Shown here in pieces: positions 27,191-36,078 of a DNA stretch of 64,000 bases. Each line of letters opens with the position of its first letter. Position 1 is the first letter of the stretch. The stretch comes from PALSA-505 sp036501145 (lineage in GTDB: Bacteria; Actinomycetota; Actinomycetes; Streptosporangiales; Streptosporangiaceae), in the NCBI GenBank assembly GCA_036501145.1, contig DASYAV010000155.1, forward strand, positions 6,809 to 70,808, written 5' to 3'. The position numbers and the translations under genes are program-made. The notes under the pieces were generated by a model. The model searched no databases. It saw only the letters and a list, made by a program, of their open reading frames with translations, and had not been told where the DNA came from.

Positions 27191-27205
27191 GGTGGTCTGA
27201 CCTCT
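27191..27205 (+). promoter_or_regulatory. Operator-like 15-mer, site 3 (upstream of GH51-like gene)
   Basis: Reads GGTGGTCTGACCTCT, one mismatch from the island consensus, 25 nt before the GH51-like start. With site 4 it lies in the 188-nt divergent spacer shared with the regulator gene. Confidence 0.75.
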
Positions 27206-27297
27206 GAACTCTTGGGAACACTCTTCCTGGCTCGGCGGCGGCCTGTCAATCACCTACCGGAAGAAGACGGGTAGGCACTGCGATCGCAAGCAGGTAA

Positions 27298-27312
27298 AGT
27301 GGTTTGACCATT
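27298..27312 (+). promoter_or_regulatory. Operator-like 15-mer, site 4 (upstream of regulator gene)
   Basis: Reads AGTGGTTTGACCATT, 41 nt before the GntR-family start. It suggests autoregulation. Its core GGTTTGACC keeps both half-sites. Confidence 0.7.
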
Positions 27313-27353
27313 AACCGCTGGACCTGCCGGACAGCCGGGGCGAGGGGGCCGCC

Positions 27354-28196
27354 ATGGGCGACGACGAGATTTACCCGGCCGGAAAGACACCCGACGGCAT
27401 TCACCCGGCCGGAAAGACACCCGACGGCAAGCTCTGGACGCCGCTGCGCCAGGGCACCGTGTCGGACCTGATCGCACGCCGCATTCTCGAGGTGATCCGC
27501 AGCGAGCAGCTGCGTCCCGGGGACCGGCTGCCACCGGAGCGTGAGCTGGCCGCGATGCTGGGCACCTCCCGGCCGTCGCTACGGGAGGCGCTGCAGGCGA
27601 TCAAGGCCCGCGGCTGGGTGGACATCCGGCACGGTTCCGGCGTCTTCGTCGCCGACCCGGCCACCACCCGCAGCCTGCGGGAGGCGCTGCTCGCCGAGGA
27701 GGTGAGCCTGCGCGAGCTGTTCGACATGCGCGAGGTGCTCGAACTGCCCGCTGCCGCCTGGGCGGCCAAGAGCGCCGGGAGCGCCAAGCTGGCCGCCGTG
27801 CAGCAGGCCTACGACGCGCTGATGGCCGGGGCCGGCAGCGGAGGCGGCGGCAACAGCGGGGGCGACAGCGGGGAGGCCGTCGACTGGCCGCGGCTGCAGG
27901 AACTCGACGCCGCTTTCCACCTGCGCATCGTCGAGGCGGCAGGAAACCGCTTCCTGGCCAGGACCCAGGGTGTGCTGCAGGAGATCCTCGCCACCGGGAT
28001 GGACACCACGCTGCGGCTGCCCGGCAGGCTCGGCAAGTCCCGCGGCGAACACGCCCGCATCCTGGCCGCGGTCATGTCGGGCAACCCGGCCGCGGCGCGG
28101 CGGGCCGCGCTCACCCACATCAACAGCGCACGCAAGGCGGCGCTGAGCAGGCTGCACGAGCAGCCAGGCGGCCAGCCCGAACAACCCGGTGGCTAG
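27354..28196 (+). CDS. FadR-subfamily GntR transcriptional regulator with FCD domain
   Basis: A 280-aa regulator. The winged helix (about 27-95) contains RILEVIRSEQLRPGDRLPPE, RELAAMLGTSRPSLREALQ and HGSGVFV. The FCD ligand domain (about 105-265) keeps the metal-binding pattern: ELDAAFHLRIVEAAGN (Asp and His) and GEHARILAAV followed by ALTHI (two His). FCD proteins usually sense carboxylates such as sugar acids, which fits the aldonate and hydroxyacid enzymes nearby. ATG 27354 follows GAGGGGG. The leader is a 10-residue duplication. Operator site 4 lies upstream, and five further sites precede other island operons, so this is the probable island repressor. A Gly/Ser loop interrupts the FCD domain. 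Confidence 0.9.
   Translation: MGDDEIYPAGKTPDGIHPAGKTPDGKLWTPLRQGTVSDLIARRILEVIRSEQLRPGDRLPPERELAAMLGTSRPSLREALQAIKARGWVDIRHGSGVFVADPATTRSLREALLAEEVSLRELFDMREVLELPAAAWAAKSAGSAKLAAVQQAYDALMAGAGSGGGGNSGGDSGEAVDWPRLQELDAAFHLRIVEAAGNRFLARTQGVLQEILATGMDTTLRLPGRLGKSRGEHARILAAVMSGNPAAARRAALTHINSARKAALSRLHEQPGGQPEQPGG
27373..27429. repeat. 30-nt period tandem duplication at regulator N-terminus
   Basis: Two copies with 27 identical bases at a 30-nt period encode YPAGKTPDGI and HPAGKTPDGK ahead of the DNA-binding domain. Confidence 0.9.
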
Positions 28197-29719
28197 GGCG
28201 AACCGGACGCGCCGGGCAGCGGCCCGCCCGGCGCTTTCTCGCTGATCGAGCTGGCCGCCTTGCGCACCATGGACAGCGGGCTGGCCACCTCCTCCAGCGA
28301 TTTGCCCTCGGCGTTGACACCGAGGAAGGCCGCGACCAGGCCGCCCACGATCATCGCGCCCGCTCCGATCAGATAGCCGACGTAGAGCTTGTTCGGGTCG
28401 CTGCCGTCGCCGATCAGGTGACCGTACAGGTGCGAGCCGAGCGAGCCGAAGCCCTGGGCGATGGCGAAGAACACCGCGATGGCCTGTGCCCGCACCTCGA
28501 GCGGGAAGACCTCGCTGGCGGTCAGGTAACCGGCGCTCGCGCCGGCCGAGGCGAAGAAGAAGATCACCGCCCAGCACAGCGTCTGCGTGGTCGCGTTCAG
28601 CGTGCCGGCTTTGAACAGCTGGGCGGTGATCACCAGCAGCACCCCGGACAGGATGTAGGTGCCGGCGATCATCTTCTTCCGTCCGATCGTGTCGAACAGG
28701 CGCCCAATGGTCAGCGGCCCGAGCAGGTTCCCGGCCGCGAAGGCGAGCAGGTAGTACGGCGTGTCGGCCGCGGGCACGTGGAAGAAGATGGTCAGCACCA
28801 GGCCGTAGGTGAAGAAGATCGCGTTATAGAGGAACGACTGCGTGATCATCAGCGCGGCGACCAGGGTGCTGCGGGACGGATAGTGCAGGCACAGCACCTT
28901 GATGAGTGCCAGGTAACCGGTCTGCGCGGCCGGGACGATCTCGATCGCCTTGCTCTCATCGAGCGGCGGAAGGCTCTTGCCGCCCTTCGTGGCCTCGGCC
29001 TCGATCTGCGCGATGGATGCCTCGGCCTCCTTGGCCCTGCCGTGCATGACCTGCCAGCGGGGGCTCTCCGGAAGGTTACGCCGGACGTAGATGACGCATA
29101 GCCCCAGCACCGGGCCGATCAGGAAGGCTAGCCGCCACCCCAGGCCGGCCGACACGTTGTGCAGCAGGATCAGCGTGCCGATGGTCCCTAGGATCGACCC
29201 CGCCCAGTAGGTCCCGTTCACCGCGATGTCGATGCGGCCCCGGTACCGCGCCGGGATCATCTCGTCGATCGCCGAGTTGATCGCCGCATACTCGCCGCCG
29301 ATGCCCGCGCCCGCGATGATCCGCGTGATGTAGAGGTAGACCACCCAGCCGCCCGCGCCCGCCTGCGTGGCGGCGGTGAGGCCGCTGCCCACCAGGTAGA
29401 CACCGAGCGTGATCATGAACAGATTCCGCCTGCCGAGCTTGTCGGACAGCCGGCCGAACACCAGGGCCCCGATGATCTGGCCGATCAGGTACCAGGTGGC
29501 GATGTCCGCGACGCCCGACGCGGACATGCCGAGCGCGTTGGGATTTGTCAGCTGAGCGGTAAGGGAACTGGCCACGGTGATCTCGAGGCCGTCCAGGACC
29601 CAGGCCACGCCGAGCGCCATCACCATCTTGGTGTGGAACGGCGACCAGCCCAGCCGGTCGATGCGTGCCGGTACCAGGCTCCTGATAACCGGGCTCGAGG
29701 TCTCCGACGCGGCTGCCAT
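28193..29719 (-). CDS. MFS transporter, sugar-porter-like
   Basis: A 508-aa, 12-segment major facilitator protein. Seen: the loop 2-3 motif GRLSDKLGRRN, the sugar-porter/organic-ion signature LPESPRWQVMHGR after segment 6, and the matching second-half motif GRLFDTIGRKK. The central loop (about 225-275) is charged. ATG 29719 follows GGAGG. Its stop shares the palindrome CTAG (28193-28196) with the stop of the convergent regulator gene. Operator site 5 lies 137 nt upstream, in the spacer shared with the GH3 gene. The substrate is probably a sugar or an organic acid of this pathway, for instance an aldonate or sulfolactate. Confidence 0.87.
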   Translation of the reverse strand: MAAASETSSPVIRSLVPARIDRLGWSPFHTKMVMALGVAWVLDGLEITVASSLTAQLTNPNALGMSASGVADIATWYLIGQIIGALVFGRLSDKLGRRNLFMITLGVYLVGSGLTAATQAGAGGWVVYLYITRIIAGAGIGGEYAAINSAIDEMIPARYRGRIDIAVNGTYWAGSILGTIGTLILLHNVSAGLGWRLAFLIGPVLGLCVIYVRRNLPESPRWQVMHGRAKEAEASIAQIEAEATKGGKSLPPLDESKAIEIVPAAQTGYLALIKVLCLHYPSRSTLVAALMITQSFLYNAIFFTYGLVLTIFFHVPAADTPYYLLAFAAGNLLGPLTIGRLFDTIGRKKMIAGTYILSGVLLVITAQLFKAGTLNATTQTLCWAVIFFFASAGASAGYLTASEVFPLEVRAQAIAVFFAIAQGFGSLGSHLYGHLIGDGSDPNKLYVGYLIGAGAMIVGGLVAAFLGVNAEGKSLEEVASPLSMVRKAASSISEKAPGGPLPGASGSP

Positions 29720-29856
29720 AGCCCTACCTCCGGATCGCTGCGGGTGAACCTCCGGATCGTTTCTGTGAACCTGTCCTACCCATTTCTGCTGGGTCATTCG
29801 CACTTTCCGGCCCGGCGCCGGCATTCTGCCGGGTCGTGGCCTGGCCGACCGAGAGC

Positions 29857-29871
29857 TTTGGTAAGACCTCT
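29857..29871 (+). promoter_or_regulatory. Operator-like 15-mer, site 5 (between MFS and GH3 genes)
   Basis: Reads TTTGGTAAGACCTCT. It shares GGTAAGACCTCT with site 1. It is 82 nt before the GH3 start and 137 nt before the divergent MFS start, so it could serve either. The same 234-nt spacer also has a direct repeat (gtgaacctccggatcg-like, around 29727-29762). Confidence 0.65.
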
Positions 29872-29953
29872 TGTCACCTGGCCACCATCAAAATTAGGCT
29901 GGCCGGCAGGCCCGCGCCCCCGCGGGCAGCCGTACCTGGACAGGACAGTGACG

Positions 29954-32900
29954 ATGGCATCGCGCACGCTCCATGGAAGGCGGGGCATCGGCCTCGCAAC
30001 CGCGGCAGTTCTGCTGATCCCGCTCTGCGCGGTGGCCACCGGCCCGCCCGCGGCGGCTCAGGCAGCCCAGGCAACCGCCCGGGCGTCCGCCCACAGACCG
30101 GCACGGCCGGCCGGGCGGACGGCGGCCACCGCGGACCCGTCGTGCCCGTGGCTGCATTCGGCCGCGCCGCCGGCGCAGCGGGCCGCGGAGCTGCTCAGCC
30201 AGATGACACTCGACGAGAAACTCGGCATGCTCGGGCTGGCCAACAGCTCCGACGGGTACGAGAACGTCACCACCGCCGTCCCGTCGCTGTGCATCCCGCG
30301 GCTCGTCCTGCAGGACGGGCCGGCCGGGATCACCGCCGGGCCGGCCGGATCGCACACCCAGCTGCCCGCCCCGATCGACGTCGGCGCCAGCTTCGACACC
30401 GCCCTGGCGCGCGAGTACGGCGAGATCCAGGGCAGCGAGGCGGCGGCCAAGGGCATCGACGCCGTGCAGGGCCCGGACGTCAACATCGCCCGGGTGCCCC
30501 AGGGCGGCCGGGACACCGAGGGTTACGGCGAAGACCCGTATCTGTCCGGCCAGCTCGGCACGGCCGACGCCCAGGGCATCCACAGCCAGGGCGCGATGGC
30601 GATGGTCAAGCACTTCGACGACTACAACCAGGAAGCCGGCCGCAACACGCCACAGGACAACGAGATCGTCTCGGCCAGGACGCTGCATGAGATCTACATG
30701 CCTGCCTTCCAGGACGTGCTGCAGGACGGCCACGCGGCCTCGGTGATGTGCTCCTACGCCATGATCAACGGCGTGTTCTCCTGCCAGGATCCGCAACTGC
30801 TCACCGATGTGCTGCGTGACCAGTGGGGCTTTCAGGGATTCATCCGCTCCGACCTGGGCGCGGTGCACGACACCGTGCAGGCCTTCACCGCGGGCATCGG
30901 CCAGGTCAAGCCCGATGCGACCGGCGCCGTGACGGCGGCGGTGAGCGACGGCCAGATCCCCATGGCCACCGTCAACGCCGCGGTCAGCAGCGTGCTCACC
31001 GCCATGTTCGGCTACGGCGTGTTCAACCGGGCACCAGCCGGCACCGCCAGCACCGGCGCCTCGACGCCCGCGCACCAGGCCGGGGCGACCGCCCTGGCCG
31101 AGCAGGGCAGCGTGCTGCTGCAGAACACCGGCCAGACCCTCCCGCTCAGCACGGCCGCGGCCGGATCCATCGCCGTCATCGGCGCCGACGGGGGCAGCGC
31201 CGCCGAGACGGCCATGACCTCCGGCAGCAGCGCCTACGTCAGCGCGGCCAGCGTGGTCACGCCCTACCAGGGCATCTCGGCCGCCGCCGGGCCAGGCGTC
31301 ACGGTCAGCTACAACGACGGGAGCAGCCTGACCTCGGCCGCGGCCGCAGCGGCCGCCGCGAAGACCGCGGTCGTCTTCGTCAATGATCCGGCCGGCGAAG
31401 GGGCCGACCTGAAGTCGCTGAGCCTCCCGGGCAGCCAGGACCAGCTCGTCGAGGCCGTGGCCGCGGCCAACCCGGACACGGTCGTGGTGATCAACAGCGG
31501 CAACCCGGTGCTGATGCCGTGGCTCAGCCAGGTCAAGGCGGTCATCGAGGCCTGGTACCCGGGCCAGCAGGACGGCAGCGCCATCGCGGCGCTGCTGTTC
31601 GGCACCGTGGACCCGTCCGGCAAGCTGCCGGTGACCTTCCCGCAGAGCGCGGCGGACACCCCGACGAGCAGCCCTCAGCAGTACCCCGGCCAGGACGGCC
31701 AGATCGACTACTCCGAAGGGCTCGATGTCGGGTACCGCGGATACGACGCCGACGGCATCACGCCACTGTTCCCGTTCGGGTACGGCCTGTCGTACACCAC
31801 GTTCGGCTTCAGCGGCCTGAGCGTCACACCCGGCGCCACAACCTCGCTGGGCCGGATCCAGGTCGCGGCGACCGTGACCAACACCGGCAGCCGGGCCGGG
31901 GCGGACGTGGCCCAGCTCTACCTCGGCGACCCGGCCTCCGCCGGGGAACCGCCACGCCAGCTCAGGGGCTTCCAGAAGGTCGCCCTGGCCCCCGGCCAGT
32001 CCGCCCGGGTGCACTTCACCCTCACCCCCGCCGACCTGTCCTCCTGGGACAGCGGCAGCCAGGCCTGGCAGGTGCCGGCCGGCGGCTACCAGGTGTATGT
32101 GGGTGACTCCTCGGCCCTGGCCGGCCTGCCGCTGCGCGGCGGCTTCGAGGTGACGGGCACCACCGGCACCCGGCACGCCACCGTCACCGCCCCCGGCCAG
32201 GCCGAGGCGGGCAAGCCGTTCACCGTCACCGGCACGCTGTCCGGCGGCGGGAACCTCACGGTCGCGGGCGCCAGGCTGGCCCTCACCGCGCCGCCCGGCT
32301 GGCGGGTCACCCCGGGCAGGCCGGTCACCGCCGGCACCCTGGGCCCGGGCCAGGCGCTCACCGGGTCCTGGCAGGTCACCGCCCCGGCCACCGCCCAGGA
32401 CAACACCGGCCAGCTCACCGCCACCGCCACTTATCAGGGACCGGGAGGCACCGCCACCAGCACGAGCGGCGCCCAGATCACCGTGGCCCCGCTGGTCACC
32501 ACCACCGTCAGCCCGCAGCCCATCCTGACCCAGCCCGGCCAGGGCGTCACCGCCACCGTGACGAACACCGACTCCAGCGGCTACCCGGTCCGGGTGGCCT
32601 GGGCCGCCAGCCCACCCGCCGGATCCGGGATCACCGTCAGCCCCGGCTCCGGCACCGCCACCCTGGCCCCCGGCGGCACCGCCAGCGCACAGGTCTCGGT
32701 GAGCGCCAGCACCCCCGGCAGCAGTCTCCTCCCGGTCACCACCACGGTGACCGCAGACGGCGCCACCTTGCCAGGCTCGGGGGCCTATCCGCAGGTCACC
32801 GTGCCCTACCCGACGACGGCCGCGGCGTTCGGCAACACCGGGATCACCGATGACTCCGATCACACCCCGGGGAACTTCGACGGGTACGGCAACAGCTACT

Positions 32901-33376
32901 CCGCCGAGGCGCTGGCCAACGCCGGCATCGTCCCGGGCTCGCCGGTCACCGCGGGTGGTGTCACGTACAGCTGGCCGGGTGTGCCCGCCGGGCAGAACGA
33001 CAACGTCGTGGCCAGCGGGCAGACCATCGCGGTGCCCGGGTCTGGGAGCACGCTCGGGTTCCTCGGCGCGGCGGACAACGGGGACGCCTCGGGAACCGGG
33101 ACCATCGTCTACACCGACGGCAGCACGCAGCAGTACACCATCGGGTTCGCCAACTGGATCGACAGCACACCGATCGACGGCGACACCCTCGTCGCCACCA
33201 CGGCGTACTTCAACCGCACCACCCCGGGGTCGGCCCGCACCCCCAGCGTGTTCGCCGCCTCGGTCCCGCTGCAGGCCGGCAAGACCGTCGCCTATGTGAC
33301 GCTGCCCGACGTCAGCGGCAGCACGGTGAGCAGCAGCACGGTGTCCATGCACATCTTCGCGATCGGCACCGGATGA
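29954..33376 (+). CDS. Secreted GH3 beta-glycosidase, multidomain
   Basis: A 1140-aa secreted enzyme starting at ATG 29954. After a signal peptide (about 1-37) the GH3 N-terminal barrel (about 75-365) shows NIARVPQGGRDTEGYGEDPY, AMVKHFDDYNQEAGRN and the nucleophile segment GFIRSDLGAVHD (Asp about 300). The GH3 C-terminal domain (about 380-610) ends at FPFGYGLSYTTF. A fibronectin-III-like domain (about 635-715), two NEW3-like beta-domains (about 735-945) and the shared C-terminal module (958-1140) follow. It probably removes terminal beta-linked glucose, xylose or arabinose from plant oligosaccharides. Operator site 5 precedes it. The long open frame upstream of 29954 is not coding. Confidence 0.9.
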   Translation: MASRTLHGRRGIGLATAAVLLIPLCAVATGPPAAAQAAQATARASAHRPARPAGRTAATADPSCPWLHSAAPPAQRAAELLSQMTLDEKLGMLGLANSSDGYENVTTAVPSLCIPRLVLQDGPAGITAGPAGSHTQLPAPIDVGASFDTALAREYGEIQGSEAAAKGIDAVQGPDVNIARVPQGGRDTEGYGEDPYLSGQLGTADAQGIHSQGAMAMVKHFDDYNQEAGRNTPQDNEIVSARTLHEIYMPAFQDVLQDGHAASVMCSYAMINGVFSCQDPQLLTDVLRDQWGFQGFIRSDLGAVHDTVQAFTAGIGQVKPDATGAVTAAVSDGQIPMATVNAAVSSVLTAMFGYGVFNRAPAGTASTGASTPAHQAGATALAEQGSVLLQNTGQTLPLSTAAAGSIAVIGADGGSAAETAMTSGSSAYVSAASVVTPYQGISAAAGPGVTVSYNDGSSLTSAAAAAAAAKTAVVFVNDPAGEGADLKSLSLPGSQDQLVEAVAAANPDTVVVINSGNPVLMPWLSQVKAVIEAWYPGQQDGSAIAALLFGTVDPSGKLPVTFPQSAADTPTSSPQQYPGQDGQIDYSEGLDVGYRGYDADGITPLFPFGYGLSYTTFGFSGLSVTPGATTSLGRIQVAATVTNTGSRAGADVAQLYLGDPASAGEPPRQLRGFQKVALAPGQSARVHFTLTPADLSSWDSGSQAWQVPAGGYQVYVGDSSALAGLPLRGGFEVTGTTGTRHATVTAPGQAEAGKPFTVTGTLSGGGNLTVAGARLALTAPPGWRVTPGRPVTAGTLGPGQALTGSWQVTAPATAQDNTGQLTATATYQGPGGTATSTSGAQITVAPLVTTTVSPQPILTQPGQGVTATVTNTDSSGYPVRVAWAASPPAGSGITVSPGSGTATLAPGGTASAQVSVSASTPGSSLLPVTTTVTADGATLPGSGAYPQVTVPYPTTAAAFGNTGITDDSDHTPGNFDGYGNSYSAEALANAGIVPGSPVTAGGVTYSWPGVPAGQNDNVVASGQTIAVPGSGSTLGFLGAADNGDASGTGTIVYTDGSTQQYTIGFANWIDSTPIDGDTLVATTAYFNRTTPGSARTPSVFAASVPLQAGKTVAYVTLPDVSGSTVSSSTVSMHIFAIGTG

Positions 33377-33484
33377 GCCGGGGTGGGGCTAGCACCAGGG
33401 CCGGCCGGGGGGGTAGCGGGATTCCCCTGGTAGGGCCGCCGCACGTACCGTCGGGCAGGGACAGGCGCGACAGACGGAGGCGGC

Positions 33485-33952
33485 ATGCAGACCAACCACC
33501 GCAACGAGATCGCCGCCTCGCTGGCCGCACAGCAGAGCCTCGGCTCCGGCTACGACGAGGCACTGGCCGAAGGCCTGGTGGAGCGGATCGGCGAGGAGAT
33601 CGACCAGCGGATCGAGGCCCGGGTCGACCAGCGGATCACCGGGGAGGCCGACAGCCCGCCAGGCAGCGGGCCGCACCTGGACTGCCGGCATGCCCGCCGG
33701 GTGCAGCGCCGCGCCACGCGGCAGGCCGAGCGGGCCGAGCGGGCCGGGCGGCCGTCGGTCACGCTGGCGCTCGGCTCGCTGGCGGGCGCCATCCTGGCCA
33801 GCCTCACGGTGCTGCTCACCAGCGAGACCAACGTCGCCACGAGCAACGGGTTCACCAAGACCGGGCCGACCGGCTCGGCGCTGTTCCTCACCGCGCTCAT
33901 CTGGATCGTCATCGGGGTCATCAACGTCGTGCACGCCCGCAGGCGGCTCTGA
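33485..33952 (+). CDS. Small membrane protein of unknown function
   Basis: 155 aa, ATG 33485 behind GGAGG. The N-terminal half is charged and helical (EGLVERIGEEIDQRIEARVD, then Arg-rich HARRVQRRATRQAERAERAG). The C-terminal half has two hydrophobic segments (about 92-112 and 130-150). The topology suggests a cytoplasmic helical region on a two-pass anchor. I do not recognise the family. It has its own start site between the GH3 gene and the aldolase gene and no operator motif, so it is probably unrelated to the sugar pathway. Confidence 0.7.
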   Translation: MQTNHRNEIAASLAAQQSLGSGYDEALAEGLVERIGEEIDQRIEARVDQRITGEADSPPGSGPHLDCRHARRVQRRATRQAERAERAGRPSVTLALGSLAGAILASLTVLLTSETNVATSNGFTKTGPTGSALFLTALIWIVIGVINVVHARRRL

Positions 33953-33993
33953 GCACCGCGGGCGGCTCTGCACACCGCGGGCGGCTCGCCGCA
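33937..33993. repeat. 19-nt tandem repeat, three copies, crossing a stop codon
   Basis: Three 19-nt units (33937-33955, 33956-33974, 33975-33993) of the ccgcgggcggctctg type. The first contains the stop codon of the small membrane protein gene; the others lie in the spacer before the aldolase gene. Confidence 0.85.
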
Positions 33994-34121
33994 TCGCCGG
34001 CGGTGCTGACCACCGCGAGGCGGCGACGGAGCCGCCGGATAGCATCGGCATCGCTAGGACGGGCGCGGCCGGCGGCATCCGCCCGGCCCGCACGACCCCC
34101 GGTCCAGACGAGAGGACAGCG

Positions 34122-35045
34122 ATGACCACGGGCGCGACGTTTGTCCCGGCCGGCGTGATGGTGGCGCTGGCGACCCCGGTGCACGCCGACGGGAAGCTCG
34201 ACGGCGGCGGGCTCGAGCGCCTGGTCAGCCGGGTGATCTCCGGCGGCGTCGACGGGATAAGCCCGCTCGGCTCCACCGGCGAGGGAGCCCGGTTCACCCG
34301 CGCCCAGCGGGTGGAGGTCTGCCGCCGGGTGCGTGAGCTGACCCCGCCCGGCATGCCGGTCATCCCGGGCCTGCCCCTGGTCACGCCGGCCGAAGGGCCC
34401 GCCGAACTGGACGCGCTGGCCGAGGCCGGCGCCACCGCGGCGCTGGTGGCGCCGCCCTACTACTACCCGCTGTCCGACGACGGCGTGCTGCGGGTCTACG
34501 AGACGCTCGCCGAGAGCTCCCCCATCCCGCTGGTGCTCTACAACATCCCGGTGTTCACCAAGATCAGCATCGCGCCCGCGGTGGTCGGGCGGCTGGCCGC
34601 CCACCCGGCCATCGCCGGGATCAAGGATTCCAGCCGCGACATGGACTACCAGGCCAAGGTCATCGAGGCGACGGCGGGCGCCGAGTTCCGCGTGCTCACC
34701 GGGGCCGACACCCTGCTGGTCGTCGGCCTCACCCTGGGCGCGGCCGGCATCATCGGGGCCAGCGCCAACCTGGTGCCCGAGCTGACCGCCGGGGTGTACC
34801 GGGCCTTCACGGCCGGCGACCTGGCCACGGCAAAGAGCGTGCAGCAGCGACTGTCCCGGATCACCAGCGCCTGCCGGGTGGGCTACCCGCCGGCCGGCTG
34901 GAAGGCGGCCCTGCAGATCGCCGGCGTGTGCGGCCCCGACCTGGTCCCGCCCGGCACCCGGCTGCCGGCCGACCAGCACGCCCGGCTCGCTGAGCAGCTG
35001 ACCGCCGAGGGCCTGGCAGCCGCCCAGGCCGGGGCCGGCCGGTGA
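34122..35045 (+). CDS. DapA/N-acetylneuraminate-lyase family aldolase (candidate 2-keto-3-deoxy-acid aldolase)
   Basis: A 307-aa class I aldolase. Seen: ISPLGSTGEGARF (substrate carboxylate loop), VAPPYYYPLS, LVLYNIPVFT (catalytic Tyr) and AIAGIKDSSRDMDY (Schiff-base Lys). Members of this family cleave or form pyruvate adducts: dihydrodipicolinate synthase, NanA, KDG aldolase and KDG dehydratase. Coupling by GTGA overlap to an SMP-30 lactonase, next to a sugar-acid dehydratase gene set, points to cleavage of a 2-keto-3-deoxy acid into pyruvate and an aldehyde. True DapA is less likely in this context. ATG 34122 follows GAGAGGA. No copy of the island operator is evident upstream. Confidence 0.85.
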   Translation: MTTGATFVPAGVMVALATPVHADGKLDGGGLERLVSRVISGGVDGISPLGSTGEGARFTRAQRVEVCRRVRELTPPGMPVIPGLPLVTPAEGPAELDALAEAGATAALVAPPYYYPLSDDGVLRVYETLAESSPIPLVLYNIPVFTKISIAPAVVGRLAAHPAIAGIKDSSRDMDYQAKVIEATAGAEFRVLTGADTLLVVGLTLGAAGIIGASANLVPELTAGVYRAFTAGDLATAKSVQQRLSRITSACRVGYPPAGWKAALQIAGVCGPDLVPPGTRLPADQHARLAEQLTAEGLAAAQAGAGR

Positions 35046-35932
35046 CCGGTACCGCTGCCCCGCAACCGGTCACCGCGCCGGCACAGCTGGCCGAGAGCCC
35101 GATCTGGGACGCCGGCACGCGGACGCTGCTGTGGGTGGACATCCCGCCCGGGGACGTGCACCGGTTCGACCCGGCCACCGGCCAGGACACCGCGACGCAC
35201 GTGGGCGTGCCGGTCGGGGCGGTGGCGGCGCGCCGCGGCGGCGGGCTCATCCTCGCCGCGGGGCTCGGCTTCGCCACCCTGGACGAGGCGTCAGGGACGG
35301 TGGACTGGCTGTGGTCCGGCGGGCTCGGGGACAGGATGAACGACGGCAAGTGCGACCCGGCGGGCCGGTTCCTGGCCGGCACGCTCACCCACGCCCGCGA
35401 CCCGGGCGCGTGCGCGCTGTACCGGCTGGACCCGGCCGTGCAGGAAGGCAGCCCGCCGCGGGTCAGCGTCCTGCTGAACGGCGTGACGCTGTCCAACGGC
35501 CTGGGCTGGAGCCCGGCGGGCGACGTGATGTACTTCGCCGACACCCCGCTGGAGCGGGTTGACGTGCTGGACTACGATCCAGGCACCGGCGAGGCCAGCG
35601 GCCGCCGCCTGTTCGTGGACCTGCACGACGTGCCGGGCAGGCCGGACGGGCTGACGGTGGACAGCGAAGGGGCGGTCTGGATCGCCATGTCCCGCGGCGG
35701 CGCGGTGCGCCGGTACACGCCGGACGGACGGCTGGACCGGGTGATCGAGTTCCCGGTTCGGCTGGTCACCAGCGTCAGCTTCGGCGGCGACGGCCTCGGC
35801 GACCTGTACGTGACCACCTCGCGGGAGAACCTGGCCGACAGTGACCTGGCCAGCCAGCCGCTGGCCGGTTCGGTCTTCGTAGTCCCCGGCACCGGGGTGC
35901 GCGGCCTGCCCGCCTGCAGCTACGCGGGCTGA
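35042..35932 (+). CDS. SMP-30/gluconolactonase family lactonase
   Basis: A 296-aa six-bladed beta-propeller. The metal ligands expected for the family are visible: Glu in QLAESPIWD, Asn in DRMNDGKCDPAGRFLAGT, Asn in LSNGLGWSPAG and Asp in RPDGLTVDSEG. It should hydrolyse an aldonolactone to the aldonate, the step after a sugar dehydrogenase. GTG 35042 overlaps the aldolase stop by 4 nt. With the SDR, the enolase-superfamily dehydratase and the aldolase, this completes a possible non-phosphorylative oxidative sugar pathway. Confidence 0.88.
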   Translation: MTGTAAPQPVTAPAQLAESPIWDAGTRTLLWVDIPPGDVHRFDPATGQDTATHVGVPVGAVAARRGGGLILAAGLGFATLDEASGTVDWLWSGGLGDRMNDGKCDPAGRFLAGTLTHARDPGACALYRLDPAVQEGSPPRVSVLLNGVTLSNGLGWSPAGDVMYFADTPLERVDVLDYDPGTGEASGRRLFVDLHDVPGRPDGLTVDSEGAVWIAMSRGGAVRRYTPDGRLDRVIEFPVRLVTSVSFGGDGLGDLYVTTSRENLADSDLASQPLAGSVFVVPGTGVRGLPACSYAG

Positions 35933-36078
35933 GCCCACCGGCCGCTGACTCCGCCGCGGCCCGCTCCCCGGCGCCGCGGCTCGGGATGGCCGCCGGGAGA
36001 ACTTCCTCACCCTAAGTAATCTAACCCGGTCATATATTGACCCTTCACGCCTCCCCGACTTATCGTCTTGTTTCGGTC

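Noticed and set aside
33954..33993. The short direct repeats near 33954 as a CRISPR remnant
   Set aside because: Units are contiguous without spacers and are a simple tandem duplication.
34002..34016. GGTGCTGACC-containing sequence before the aldolase gene as a seventh operator
   Set aside because: Only the right half (CTGACC) matches. The left half is shifted by one base relative to the six good sites, so membership of the aldolase and lactonase genes in the regulon is not supported by sequence.
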